Part shown: in pieces, positions 41,412 to 50,021 of the stretch
Position numbering within the stretch: the stretch's first letter is position 1
How the letters are laid out: every line of letters begins with the position of its first letter
NCBI RefSeq assembly: GCF_049959315.1
Contig: NZ_CP188201.1
DNA length: 64,000 nt
Strand: one strand, 5' to 3'
DNA from: Serratia proteamaculans_D
GTDB taxonomy: Bacteria; Pseudomonadota; Gammaproteobacteria; Enterobacterales; Enterobacteriaceae
The notes under the pieces: generated by a model
What the model saw: the letters and a program-made list of their open reading frames with translations, nothing else
The model's database searches: none
Told to the model about the DNA's origin: nothing
Made by a program: the position numbers and the translations under genes

Positions 41412-42716
41412 TTGACAACGCCAAAGAAAAAAATCGTCATTGTCGGCGGTGGTGCCGGTGGCCTGGAACTGGCGACCAGCCTGGGCCATAAACTCGGTCG
41501 TAAGCACAAAGCAGACATCACGCTGGTAGACCGCAATCACAGCCATCTGTGGAAACCCTTGCTGCATGAAGTAGCAACCGGCTCCCTTGATGACGGCGTC
41601 GACGCGCTGAGCTACCTGGCACATGCACGCAATCACTCTTTCAGCTTCCAGCTGGGTTCGTTGACCAATATTAATCGCGAAACGCAGACCCTGCAGTTGG
41701 CGCAAATCTGCGACGAGCACGGTGCTGAACTGGTTCCTGCACGCGAGCTGCCTTACGACATCCTGGTGATGGCGCTGGGGAGTACTTCGAACGATTTCGG
41801 TACTGCCGGCGTGAAAGATCACTGTATCTTCCTGGACAACCCCCACCAGGCACGTCGTTTCCACAACGAAATGCTGAACCTGTTCCTCAAATTCTCTGCA
41901 CAGCCGGGGCAAAAAGAGCGGGTGAATATCGCCATCGTCGGCGGTGGTGCCACCGGTGTGGAGCTGTCTGCAGAGCTGCATAATGCGGTGAAGCAACTGC
42001 ACAGCTATGGTTTTGAAGGCCTGGACAACAGCGCACTGAACGTGACGCTGGTCGAAGCGGGCGAGCGTATTCTGCCTGCGTTGCCGCCGCGTATTTCCGC
42101 CGCTGCGCATCAGGAACTGAACAAACTGGGCGTGCGTGTATTGACCAACACCATGGTCACCAGCGCGGATGCCAAGGGTCTGAACACCAAGGGCGGCGAA
42201 TTTATCGATGCCGATCTGATGGTGTGGGCGGCCGGTATCAAGGCTCCGGACTTTATGAAGGATATCGCCGGGCTGGAAACCAACCGCATTAATCAGCTGG
42301 TGGTGGAACCTACGCTGCAGACCACGCGCGATCCGAATATCTTCGCTATCGGTGACTGTGCCTCCTGTCCGAAAGAGGGCGGTGGTTTTGTGCCACCACG
42401 CGCCCAGTCGGCGCACCAGATGGCATCACGCTGCTTCACCAACATTCTGGCGCTGATGAACGGCCAGACGCTGAAGCCTTACGTGTATAAAGACCACGGT
42501 TCGCTGGTGTCTCTGTCCCGTTTCAGCACCGTTGGCAGCCTGATGGGCAACCTGATGCGTGGTTCGATGATGGTCGAAGGCCGCATTGCGCGCTTCGTCT
42601 ACATCTCGCTGTACCGTATGCACCAGGTGGCTTTACACGGTTATATTAAAACCGGCCTGATGATGCTGGTCGGCGGCATCAACCGGGTGATCCGCCCACG
42701 GTTGAAAATGCACTAA
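41412..42716 (+). CDS. ndh: NADH:quinone oxidoreductase II (non-proton-pumping) Ndh
   Basis: A 434-residue peripheral membrane flavoprotein (same length as E. coli NDH-2). FAD motif IVIVGGGAGGLELA (8-21), NADH motif IAIVGGGATGVELSAEL (about 173), and FAIGDCAS (about 313) are seen; the C-terminus with HGYIKTGLMMLVGGINRV anchors it to the membrane. The start is TTG at 41412, behind AGGGGG and matching the conserved MTTPKKKIVIV; E. coli ndh also uses TTG. Anaerobic repression by FNR is indicated by the 41263 site. Confidence 0.97.
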   Translation: MTTPKKKIVIVGGGAGGLELATSLGHKLGRKHKADITLVDRNHSHLWKPLLHEVATGSLDDGVDALSYLAHARNHSFSFQLGSLTNINRETQTLQLAQICDEHGAELVPARELPYDILVMALGSTSNDFGTAGVKDHCIFLDNPHQARRFHNEMLNLFLKFSAQPGQKERVNIAIVGGGATGVELSAELHNAVKQLHSYGFEGLDNSALNVTLVEAGERILPALPPRISAAAHQELNKLGVRVLTNTMVTSADAKGLNTKGGEFIDADLMVWAAGIKAPDFMKDIAGLETNRINQLVVEPTLQTTRDPNIFAIGDCASCPKEGGGFVPPRAQSAHQMASRCFTNILALMNGQTLKPYVYKDHGSLVSLSRFSTVGSLMGNLMRGSMMVEGRIARFVYISLYRMHQVALHGYIKTGLMMLVGGINRVIRPRLKMH

Positions 42717-42736
42717 CAGTTGCCGATCTTGACCCA

Positions 42737-42767
42737 CCCACGCCGGTTCGCCCGCGTGGGTTTTTTT
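42737..42767 (+). terminator. Terminator of ndh
   Basis: CCCACGC ... GCGTGGG (42737-42760) followed by seven T. Confidence 0.92.
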
Positions 42768-43075
42768 ATGCCGCTCCCGTGCGATAGGGCAGTGACGGGC
42801 TGATTGTTCAGCACAATGTCCCGTGGTTATGGGTAAAAGTCTTAAGATTCCTCCTAAACACTGGGGGTAAGGGTGATTTCCGGCATCTTTGGTCACATTG
42901 TCTTATTGCGAGGTTCTGGAACATTGTGCAGACTTTATCTTGTTTACAGACGGCGCGTCGCGCACGCCGTAAACCGGAATACCACGTGCCGCCAATGCGC
43001 AAAATAATAAGCGCGGTGCAATGTCGGTAAAGTCCCCGGTACAAATGCGTGGTAACACTTTCAGGAGGATTTCCT
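42768..43075. other. Intergenic region ndh-ycfJ
   Basis: About 300 bases without a gene. It contains the GC-rich imperfect palindrome ACGGCGCGTCGCGCACGCCGT (42951-42971) and the ycfJ ribosome binding site AGGAGG (43063 region). Minus-strand frames across it lack ribosome binding sites and look like noise. A promoter for ycfJ is expected but I could not place it. Confidence 0.5.
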
Positions 43076-43612
43076 GTGAACAAGTCAATGTTAGCCGGTG
43101 TGGGTATTGGTATTGCAGCAGCTCTGGGTATTGCTGCGGTGGCCAGTCTTGATGTTTTTTCTTCCGGTCCGCAATACGCGCAGGTCATTGCTGCAACGCC
43201 GATCAAAGAAACCATCAAAACACCGCGTCAGGAATGTCGCAATGTGACCGTCACTCATCGTGCGCCAGTGCAGGATGAGAACCGCATTGCCGGTTCGGTT
43301 CTGGGTGCAGTAGCCGGTGGTGTTATTGGCCATCAGTTCGGTGGTGGTCGTGGTCGTGATGTGGCGACGGTGGTGGGGGCCTTGGGCGGCGGTTACGCCG
43401 GTAACCAGGTGCAGGGTGCGATGCAGAATAACGACAGCACCACCAGCACGCAGCAGCGTTGCAGAACGGTTTACGACAAATCACAGAAAATGCTGGGTTA
43501 CGACGTGACCTACAAGATTGGCACTCAGCAGGGCAAGATCCGTATGGATCACGATCCCGGCACCCAGATCCCGCTGGATAAAAGCGGCCAACTGGTGCTG
43601 AACAAAGCCTAA
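43076..43612 (+). CDS. ycfJ: Glycine zipper 2TM domain protein YcfJ
   Basis: A 178-residue protein (E. coli 179). N-terminal helix (about 5-24), then a glycine-zipper segment AGSVLGAVAGGVIGHQFGGG (about 71-90) and VVGALGGGYAGNQVQGAM (about 97), and a C-terminal domain with YDVTYKIGTQQGKIRMDHDPGTQIPLD. Such proteins sit in the envelope; YcfJ is linked to biofilm and membrane stress in E. coli. Start is GTG at 43076 behind AGGAGGATTTCCT. Confidence 0.93.
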   Translation: MNKSMLAGVGIGIAAALGIAAVASLDVFSSGPQYAQVIAATPIKETIKTPRQECRNVTVTHRAPVQDENRIAGSVLGAVAGGVIGHQFGGGRGRDVATVVGALGGGYAGNQVQGAMQNNDSTTSTQQRCRTVYDKSQKMLGYDVTYKIGTQQGKIRMDHDPGTQIPLDKSGQLVLNKA

Positions 43613-43903
43613 TCAACAGACAAGAATTAAACCCGCGGACAGTGTTAGTTCTGATCGTTTAACGCAGTTAAGCGAGCGGCATTAATATTGACGCGGGTTT
43701 CTGCATTCTTAATCCTCGCCGTTTTACTCTCAGGCCAGTTCTGACGCGATTCCCGACCTAATGTATCCGTGCGATTTATCCGGGCATACCTTCAATAGTG
43801 CAACAGTGTTTGTTATATTATTGTGCAGTTGGGTAGGTGTGATGAGGTCATCTCACACCGGCCCAGTTCAGGTATTTGGTCTCCCGGAGACAGAGATAAA
43901 AAC

Positions 43904-44389
43904 ATGTTAGATTTTCGCTTTCCGACTGCAATGCAAATGGTACTTAGCGTGGCCGTGGCTGAGAAGCTGGGCGTGCGTTCGACCAGTGCGGTGCTTGCCG
44001 CCGGTCTGGAAGCCAACCCGAGTTTTATCCGCAAGCTGATGGTGCCCCTGACCAAAAATGGCATCATTGTCTCGACCCTGGGCCGTAACGGTTCGATTCA
44101 CCTGGGCCGCCCGGCGGAGCAGATCACCCTGCGGGATATCTATCTGGCCGTTATTGATGATAAACGCATTTGGGCCGCCCGACCGGAAGGGCCGGCGCGT
44201 TGCCTGGTCAGTGCCAACGCCTGCTGGTATTTCAAGTCGGTGGTAAACGAGGCGGAAGAGGCATCGCTGAACGTACTGGCGGGCTACACGGTAGCGGATT
44301 CTCTGGCCGAGTTGGAGCGGGGCGATAAGCGAGCCTGCGCGGCCTATGCAATGCAAGACGAGAAAGACGAAGAGACAGCAGAAAAATAG
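43904..44389 (+). CDS. Rrf2 family transcriptional regulator
   Basis: A 161-residue protein with an Rrf2 winged helix: FPTAMQMVLSVAVAEKLGVRSTSAVLAAGLEANPSFIRKLMVPLTKNGIIVSTLGRNG (in pieces about 6-63). Cysteines are at 100, 107 and 145. IscR and NsrR use three cysteines in a short loop near 91-104, so here at most two are in place; a classical Fe-S site is not evident, and a disulfide switch is an alternative. GGAGAC precedes the ATG at 43904; the frame continues upstream to 43823. Targets unknown; sdeAB is the convergent neighbour. Confidence 0.9.
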   Translation: MLDFRFPTAMQMVLSVAVAEKLGVRSTSAVLAAGLEANPSFIRKLMVPLTKNGIIVSTLGRNGSIHLGRPAEQITLRDIYLAVIDDKRIWAARPEGPARCLVSANACWYFKSVVNEAEEASLNVLAGYTVADSLAELERGDKRACAAYAMQDEKDEETAEK

Positions 44390-44424
44390 TCTGCGGTAGA
44401 TGCGGTATAAAGAATAAGACAAAG

Positions 44425-44456
44425 AAAAGCCCGGTTTTAAAAAGCCGGGCTTTTTT
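44425..44456 (+). terminator. Terminator between the Rrf2 gene and sdeB
   Basis: AAAAGCCCGG ... CCGGGCTTTT (44425-44454) with further T after it and A before it; usable from both sides. Confidence 0.9.
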
Positions 44457-44474
44457 GTCGCTATAACAGGCGAA

Positions 44475-47400
44475 TTATTCCGCCACGGGTTGCCGCGTTT
44501 TACGTGTCACCATACGGCGCAGAGTAACGTAGAACACCGGGGTCAGGAACAGCCCGAACAGTGTGACCCCCAGCATGCCGGAAAATACCGTGATGCCGGT
44601 GACGCCGCGTACTTCGGCACCGGCGCCGTGTCCGAGGATCAATGGAATAGTCCCGGCGATAAAGGCGATGGAGGTCATTACAATCGGCCGCAGTCGCAGA
44701 CGACAGGCTTCCAGTGCCGCTTCCATAATGCTTTTGCCCTGTAGCTCCAGTTCACGGGCGAACTCGACGATCAAAATGGCGTTCTTACAGGCCAGGCCCA
44801 TCAATACCACCAGCCCCACCTGCACGAACACGTTGTTATCACCGCCGGTCAGCCAGACCCCAAACAGTGCCGACAGCATGGTCATCGGCACGATCAGGAT
44901 CACCGCCAATGGCAGCGTCCAGCTTTCGTACAAGGCTGCCAGCGCCAGGAAGGCCAGCAGCACCGCCACCGGGAACACGATAATGGCCGCATTGCCCTGG
45001 GTGGATTGCTGATAGCTCAGATCGGTCCACTGAATGTTCATGCCGTTCGGCAACAGCTTGTTGGCCATCACCGTCAGTTCACTCATGGCCTGTGACGATG
45101 ACAACACACGCGGATCGGCATCACCAATCAGATCTGCCGCCGGGAAACCGTTGTAGCGGATCACCGGATCCGGGCCATAAGTGGTGCTGATGCTGACCAT
45201 GCTGCCAATTGGCACCATTTCCCCTTTGTCGTTGCGGGTGCGCAAGTTGGCGATGTCCTCCACGCTGTCGCGGAATTGACCGTCGGCCTGCGCCATCACC
45301 TTCCAGGTGCGACCATAGCGGTTGAAGTCATTGATATAAGACGAACCGAGATAGGTCTGCAAGGTGCTGAACAGGGCATTGAGCGGCACCCCTTGCGCCT
45401 TGGCCTTGTCGCGGTCAATCTTAGCGTCCAGCTGCGGTACGTTGGCCTGATAGGACGAGATCGGGAACCCCATGCCCGGCGTTTGCATGATCGCCCCCGA
45501 CATGGTGTTGATTGCGGTTTGCAGTGCGCCATAGCCCAGACCGGCACGGTCCTGAATATACAGGGAGTAACCCGAACCCTGGCCGATACCGAGGATAGGC
45601 GGTGGCATAATCGAGAACGCAAATCCTTCCTGGATCTGTGAAATCTTGGCGTTAATCTCGGCATTGATCTGCGCCGCGCTGCGGGTACGGGTGCTTAACG
45701 ACTCCAGCGCAAAGAACACGGTGCCGGTGTTGGGCGTATTGGTAAACTGCAATGCATTCAGCCCGGGGAAGGAGACCGCATCCGTTACCCCGTCGACGCT
45801 CAGGCCGATGGCGCTCATCTTGCGGATCACCGCGTCGGTACGCTCCAGCGACGCACCCTCCGGCATTTTCACGCCGCCAATCAAATAAAGCTTGTCCTGG
45901 GTCGGGATGAACCCTCCGGGCACGGTTTTAAACATCACCCCGGCGGCGCACAGCAGCAGCACATACACCACGAATACGGCGCCGCGTTTGCCCAGCGCCC
46001 GGGAAACCCCACGTTGATAACGTTGTGAGCTGCTGGCAAAGAAGCGGTTAAACGGACGGAACAGCCAGCCGAACAAGCGATCAATCAGGCGTGATGGCAT
46101 GTCTTTTGGCGCGCCATGCGGTTTCAACAGTAACGCCGCCAACGCCGGTGACAGGGTCAGCGAGTTGATAGCCGAGATCACGGTTGAAATGGCGATAGTC
46201 ACGGCGAATTGTTTATAAAACTGACCGGTGACGCCGGACAGAAACGCCATCGGCACGAACACCGCGCACAGCACGACGGCGATGGCGATAATCGGGCCGG
46301 ACACTTCACGCATTGCCTGATGCGCCGCCGCCAGCGGTGACAGGCCCTCTTCGATATTACGCTCGACGTTCTCCACCACCACGATGGCATCATCGACCAC
46401 GATACCTATGGCCAGCACCAGTCCGAACAGGCTCAGGGTGTTGAGCGAAAAACCCAACAAATAGAGTGCCGCAAAGGTACCGACGATTGAGATCGGCACG
46501 GCCAGCAGTGGAATGATCGACGCACGCCAGGTTTGCAGAAACAGAATGACCACCAGAACTACCAGCAGCACCGCTTCGAGCAGGGTATCTACCACTGAGC
46601 GGATCGAATCGCGCACGAATACCGTTGGGTCATACGGGGATTGCCAGCTCATGCCGTCCGGAAAGCGGGTCGACAACTCGGCCATTTTGGCCCGCACCGC
46701 GTTGGACAATTCAATGGCATTGGCCCCCGGAGCCTGGAAGATACCAATCCCTACTGCGTCCTTATTATTGAGCTGGGCACGCAGCGCGTAGCTGCCGGAA
46801 CCCATTTCAATGCGTGCGACGTCGCGCAGGCGAACGACTTCGCCATTGTCGCCGCTCTTGAGGATAATATTGCCGAACTCTTCCTCGGTCTGCAGGCGAC
46901 CCTGCGCATTGATCGACAGTAGATAATCGCTGCGGGTCGGCATCGGTTCCGCACCCAGTTGCCCGGCAGAAACCTGTACGTTCTGTTCCTGCATGGCAGA
47001 GACCACATCAGAGGCGGTCAGCCCGCGTGAGGCCACCTTGTTCGGATCGAGCCAAATACGCATGGCGTACTCACCGGCACCGAAAATCTGTACCTGGCCG
47101 ATACCGGGCAGGCGGGCCAGCTCATCCTTGACCTTCAAAGTGGCGTAGTTGCGCAAGTAGAGCGAATCGTATTTACCGGAAGGGGAAACCAGATGGACCA
47201 CCAGCGTCAGGGCCGGGGATTGCTTCTGGGTCGTTACCCCTTGCCGCCGCACGTCCTCAGGCAGACGTGCTTCGGCCTGCGCCACGCGGTTTTGTACCTG
47301 CACCTGTGCCTGATCGGGGTCTGTTCCTGGGCGGAAGGTGACGGTGGTGACCAGCACGCCATCAGAACCGGCCACCGACTTCATGTACATCATGTTTTCG

Positions 47401-47621
47401 ACGCCGTTGATCGCCTCTTCCAGCGGGGTTGCCACCGTTTCAGCGATCTCTTTCGGGTTAGCGCCGGGGTATTGGGCACGTACCTGCACGCTAGGCGGCA
47501 CCACGTCCGGATATTCGCTGATCGGCAGCAGCGGGATGGCAATAACACCGCCAACAAAAATCAGAATCGACAGTACCGCGGCAAATATCGGCCGGTCGAT
47601 GAAAAAACGGGAAAAGTCCAT
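44475..47621 (-). CDS. sdeB: RND multidrug efflux permease, SdeB/OqxB/MexF type
   Basis: A 1048-residue resistance-nodulation-division pump subunit. It is very close to OqxB (MDFSRFFIDRPIFAAVLSIL start; NGVENMMYMKSVAGSDG near 72). Proton-relay helix 4 motif GIVVDDAIVVVENVER (two Asp, about 404) and the matching Lys in helix 10 (GLACKNAILIVEFARE) are present. It pumps amphiphilic drugs such as quinolones and chloramphenicol with a TolC-type outer channel. Follows sdeA by 23 bases; no channel gene is attached. The name rests on the adjacent MarA-like regulator and on the published Serratia SdeAB; OqxB-like is the safe description. Confidence 0.9.
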   Translation of the reverse strand: MDFSRFFIDRPIFAAVLSILIFVGGVIAIPLLPISEYPDVVPPSVQVRAQYPGANPKEIAETVATPLEEAINGVENMMYMKSVAGSDGVLVTTVTFRPGTDPDQAQVQVQNRVAQAEARLPEDVRRQGVTTQKQSPALTLVVHLVSPSGKYDSLYLRNYATLKVKDELARLPGIGQVQIFGAGEYAMRIWLDPNKVASRGLTASDVVSAMQEQNVQVSAGQLGAEPMPTRSDYLLSINAQGRLQTEEEFGNIILKSGDNGEVVRLRDVARIEMGSGSYALRAQLNNKDAVGIGIFQAPGANAIELSNAVRAKMAELSTRFPDGMSWQSPYDPTVFVRDSIRSVVDTLLEAVLLVVLVVILFLQTWRASIIPLLAVPISIVGTFAALYLLGFSLNTLSLFGLVLAIGIVVDDAIVVVENVERNIEEGLSPLAAAHQAMREVSGPIIAIAVVLCAVFVPMAFLSGVTGQFYKQFAVTIAISTVISAINSLTLSPALAALLLKPHGAPKDMPSRLIDRLFGWLFRPFNRFFASSSQRYQRGVSRALGKRGAVFVVYVLLLCAAGVMFKTVPGGFIPTQDKLYLIGGVKMPEGASLERTDAVIRKMSAIGLSVDGVTDAVSFPGLNALQFTNTPNTGTVFFALESLSTRTRSAAQINAEINAKISQIQEGFAFSIMPPPILGIGQGSGYSLYIQDRAGLGYGALQTAINTMSGAIMQTPGMGFPISSYQANVPQLDAKIDRDKAKAQGVPLNALFSTLQTYLGSSYINDFNRYGRTWKVMAQADGQFRDSVEDIANLRTRNDKGEMVPIGSMVSISTTYGPDPVIRYNGFPAADLIGDADPRVLSSSQAMSELTVMANKLLPNGMNIQWTDLSYQQSTQGNAAIIVFPVAVLLAFLALAALYESWTLPLAVILIVPMTMLSALFGVWLTGGDNNVFVQVGLVVLMGLACKNAILIVEFARELELQGKSIMEAALEACRLRLRPIVMTSIAFIAGTIPLILGHGAGAEVRGVTGITVFSGMLGVTLFGLFLTPVFYVTLRRMVTRKTRQPVAE

Positions 47622-47644
47622 GGATCAGGATCCTTTACTGGGGC

Positions 47645-48832
47645 TTAGTTAAGCGCGGAAGCGTCGGCGTTGATCGCCACGTTTTTGGCAGCGACCGGCA
47701 TACCCGGCATAAACACTTTTTGCATGCCGTCGACGATCACCCGGTCACCGGCAGCCAGCCCCTTCTGTACAATGCGTAGCCCGCCAGCCACTTGGCCCAC
47801 TTCGATATCGCGTCGTTGCGCCTTGCCGTCCTTATCGACGATATAAACAAACTTGCGATCCTGATCGGTCATTACCGATTTATCGTTGATCAACATGGCA
47901 TTGAACTCGGCGCTGCCGGGCATCTGCACCCGGGCGAATAGCCCTGGAGTGAAGCGGCGTTCAGCGTTTTCCAGCAGGGCGCGCATGCGAATAGTGCCGG
48001 TACCGGCGTTCAGCTGGTTGTCGGTAAAATCAACAATGCCCTGATGCGGATAGCCGTCTTCGCCGACCAGTCCGACCTTCACCGGCAGTTTTGTTGTGCG
48101 CCGCCCATCGTTTTGGTAACGCAGAAAAGTGGCTTCATCGACATCGAAATAGACGTAAACCTTATCGAGTGACACCAGCGTGGTGAGTACGCTGGCACTG
48201 TCGCCGGTGGTCACCAGGTTGCCGGCGGTGATCATTGCGCGGCTGGCGCGCCCGTCAATCGGTGCAATCACCCGGGTAAAATCGAGGTTCAGTTGCGCCA
48301 GGTCGAACTGGGCCTGAGCCGCCAATACGTTGCTCTGCGCCTGCGCGGCGGAGGAGCGGCGTTGTTCCCACACCTCGGTCGATATCGCCTGGCTGCCGAT
48401 CAGTTTCTCGGTACGGCCGGATTCGCTGCGGGCCAGTGCCGCCTGATTGCGTGCCCGCACCAGTTCGGCCTGTGCCTGCTCGCGAGCGGCGCGGTAGGTA
48501 CGATCGTCGATGGTGAACAGTACCTGGCCTTTTTTCACTTCATCGCCTTCGGTGTAATTCACTTTATCGATATAGCCGGAAACCCGTGGCCGTAGCTGGA
48601 CGCTTTGCACCGCCTCGATACGACCGTTGAAAGCATCCCATTGGCTGATGGGTTTTATCACCACGTCGGCGGTGCTGACGGCCGGTGGCGGGGGAGCCGC
48701 ATTTTGAGCGGCGCTGTTGTCACACCCGGCCAGCAGAGCGACCAGCAACGCGACGGCAGAGAGGCGTGTGCTGATACCGATGCCGCTTTGGCGACGGTGT
48801 GAATGGAACAATGAGTTTGGCTGGCTTGGCAT
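47645..48832 (-). CDS. sdeA: RND efflux periplasmic adaptor, SdeA/OqxA/MexE type
   Basis: A 395-residue membrane fusion protein. Lipobox LLAGC (about 36-40) marks a lipoprotein anchor; then barrel-sandwich halves (VQLRPRVSGYIDKVNYTEGDEVKKGQVLFTID in pieces, about 74-104), an alpha-helical hairpin rich in Ala/Gln (about 106-165) and FTRVIAPIDGRASRA. It joins SdeB to the outer channel. Start at 48832 is chosen for GGAAAG upstream and the conserved size; the open frame runs on to 48964. Divergent from sdeR. Confidence 0.92.
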   Translation of the reverse strand: MPSQPNSLFHSHRRQSGIGISTRLSAVALLVALLAGCDNSAAQNAAPPPPAVSTADVVIKPISQWDAFNGRIEAVQSVQLRPRVSGYIDKVNYTEGDEVKKGQVLFTIDDRTYRAAREQAQAELVRARNQAALARSESGRTEKLIGSQAISTEVWEQRRSSAAQAQSNVLAAQAQFDLAQLNLDFTRVIAPIDGRASRAMITAGNLVTTGDSASVLTTLVSLDKVYVYFDVDEATFLRYQNDGRRTTKLPVKVGLVGEDGYPHQGIVDFTDNQLNAGTGTIRMRALLENAERRFTPGLFARVQMPGSAEFNAMLINDKSVMTDQDRKFVYIVDKDGKAQRRDIEVGQVAGGLRIVQKGLAAGDRVIVDGMQKVFMPGMPVAAKNVAINADASALN

Positions 48833-49031
48833 TATTTTTCTTTCCAGTAGTAAGCACGATCTGGCGATACACCCGGCCCTGTTATCCGGGTAACTTCCCT
48901 GGCCTGTGACCGGCGGCAGAGCGGTTGCACCGGTCATCGGCGCAACGGTTAGGTTTTGAAACACATTGTTGTCACATTAATGTATCAATATCGGTTACAT
49001 TAATTGGCTGGATTATAGAAGTGCCTCTCTG

Positions 49032-49060
49032 TTAAATGCAATAATAAAAATTGCATTTAA
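49032..49060. promoter_or_regulatory. Perfect 11-bp inverted repeat in the sdeA-sdeR divergent promoter
   Basis: TTAAATGCAAT (49032-49042), seven-base spacer, ATTGCATTTAA (49050-49060). This is an operator-sized dyad about 70-95 bases before the sdeR ATG. Binding protein unknown. Confidence 0.75.
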
Positions 49061-49068
49061 TGCGAAAC
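49050..49068 (+). promoter_or_regulatory. Marbox-like site for a MarA/SdeR-type activator
   Basis: ATTGCATTTAATGCGAAAC fits AYNGCACNNWNNRYYAAAY with two mismatches. It overlaps the right arm of the inverted repeat. MarA-like SdeR could act on its own promoter or on sdeA. Inference. Confidence 0.6.
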
Positions 49069-49127
49069 TGCTGCAACGTAATGACATCGGGCAGCGGATC
49101 TACCTGCCAAGTCATGGGAGCGTCAGC

Positions 49128-49484
49128 ATGAACAGCACGGGTTTTATTACTGATTTGATTGAGTGGATTGATAACAATCTGGAAGAGAAGCTGGATATCA
49201 ATACCGTAGCGGGCCGCGCGGGGTATTCCAAGTGGCACCTGCAGCGAATGTTCAAACGCCAGACCGGTTACGCGCTGGGGGAGTATATTCGCATGCAGAA
49301 GCTGAGGGTCTCGGCAGAGCGCCTGGCCAACAGCGGTGAACCGATTGTCAGCGTGGCGATCTCACTCGGCTTTGACTCGCAGCAGTCCTTCAATCGCAGT
49401 TTTAAACGCCATTATGGGCAAACCCCGGGCGACTGGCGCCGCGGCGTGATGCAGCCTTCTATGGCGGTTGGTCGCACGCATTGA
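49128..49484 (+). CDS. sdeR: AraC-family regulator SdeR (MarA/RarA/RamA-like)
   Basis: A 118-residue protein made almost only of the two helix-turn-helix units of MarA: VAGRAGYSKWHLQRMFKRQTG (about 28-48) and SVAISLGFDSQQSFNRSFKRHYGQTPGDWR (about 77-106). No ligand domain, so it acts by level, as MarA and SoxS. Divergent from sdeAB; Klebsiella RarA lies likewise next to oqxAB, and Serratia SdeR next to sdeAB. GGGAG precedes the ATG. Likely activates the pump. Confidence 0.92.
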   Translation: MNSTGFITDLIEWIDNNLEEKLDINTVAGRAGYSKWHLQRMFKRQTGYALGEYIRMQKLRVSAERLANSGEPIVSVAISLGFDSQQSFNRSFKRHYGQTPGDWRRGVMQPSMAVGRTH

Positions 49485-49492
49485 GGCGGATA

Positions 49493-49557
49493 GCAGACAA
49501 CAAAAAAGCCTGAACTTGCGTTCAGGCTTTCTCGTAAAATAGGGCGGTGAGGGAGGG
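49493..49557 (-). repeat. Truncated third tRNA-Ser unit: terminator copy plus tRNA 3'-end remnant
   Basis: Bases 49493-49533 are identical over 41 bases to 49972-50012, including a full terminator hairpin (49502-49530: AAAGCCTGAAC-TTGC-GTTCAGGCTTT with an A-run that is a T-run on the minus strand). Next to it GGGCGGTGAGGGAGGG (49542-49557) matches the 3' end of the two tRNA-Ser genes, after which similarity stops. It is a remnant of a tandem duplication or of an attachment-type event, starting nine bases after the sdeR stop. Confidence 0.7.
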
Positions 49558-49664
49558 CTTGATTCGCTGCGCTCACCCTACGGGCCGCCTTTGGCGGTCC
49601 AAAACGCATGCGTTTTGTCAAACCCTGTCGAGGGTTCTTCCCCCTCCCTGTCGGTATGACATGC
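49558..49664. repeat. Cluster of three adjacent palindromes
   Basis: GGGCCGCC-TTT-GGCGGTCC (49582-49600), AAAACGCATGCGTTTT (49601-49616, perfect) and AACCCT-GTCG-AGGGTT (49621-49636) stand side by side between the tRNA remnant and the first complete tRNA-Ser unit. No gene. It may be a dispersed repeat element. Confidence 0.6.
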
Positions 49665-49696
49665 AAAAAAAAAGTCTGGAGATTAATCCAGACTTT
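49665..49696 (-). terminator. Terminator of the first tRNA-Ser
   Basis: AAAGTCTGGA-GATTAA-TCCAGACTTT, ten base pairs, followed on the minus strand by nine T. Confidence 0.93.
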
Positions 49697-49708
49697 CTCT
49701 TTAAAATA

Positions 49709-49798
49709 TGGCGGTGAGGGAGGGGTTCGAACCCTCGATACACTTACGCGTATACACACTTTCCAGGCGTGCTCCTTCAGCCACTCAGACACCTCACC
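49709..49798 (-). tRNA. tRNA-Ser (anticodon GGA), copy 1
   Basis: Ninety bases including CCA. Acceptor GGTGAGG pairs with CCTCACC, followed by G and CCA. Anticodon loop CCTGGAAAG gives GGA; a long variable arm (TATACGCGTAAGTGTA region) is typical of class II serine tRNAs; T arm GAGGG-TTCGAAC-CCCTC. It has its own promoter (49839-49867) and terminator. In E. coli serX of the same type precedes ghrA, as here. Confidence 0.97.
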
Positions 49799-49838
49799 GT
49801 ATTTTGTCGTTGCGTGCTCACTGCTGCAACGGGGCGCT

Positions 49839-49867
49839 ACTATAGGGAGAGCGAGCGATCCGGTCAA
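49839..49867 (-). promoter_or_regulatory. Promoter of tRNA-Ser copy 1
   Basis: TTGACC (49862-49867), 17-base spacer, TATAGT (49839-49844), followed by a GC-rich discriminator (AGCGCCCC), as expected for stable RNA under stringent control. Confidence 0.85.
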
Positions 49868-49980
49868 GCAGAATTTCTGCGTTTCGGTGCGTCCGCTTAA
49901 GCCGTGTTCGCTTTGCTGAAAACTGCGGCGAACGGCAGGCGCGGGGGCCAGGTACCCGAATTCTCTGTCTCGCAGACAAC

Positions 49981-50009
49981 AAAAAAGCCTGAACTTGCGT
50001 TCAGGCTTT
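49981..50009 (-). terminator. Terminator of the second tRNA-Ser
   Basis: AAAGCCTGAAC-TTGC-GTTCAGGCTTT (49984-50009) with six T after it on the minus strand. Confidence 0.92.
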
Positions 50010-50021
50010 CTCTTTAAAATA

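Noticed and set aside
41367..42416. 349-codon minus-strand frame opposite ndh
   Set aside because: Antisense of ndh, His/Gln-rich and without start signals.
42808..43218. 136-codon minus-strand frame between ndh and ycfJ
   Set aside because: No ribosome binding site, overlaps the ycfJ start, composition unlike coding sequence.
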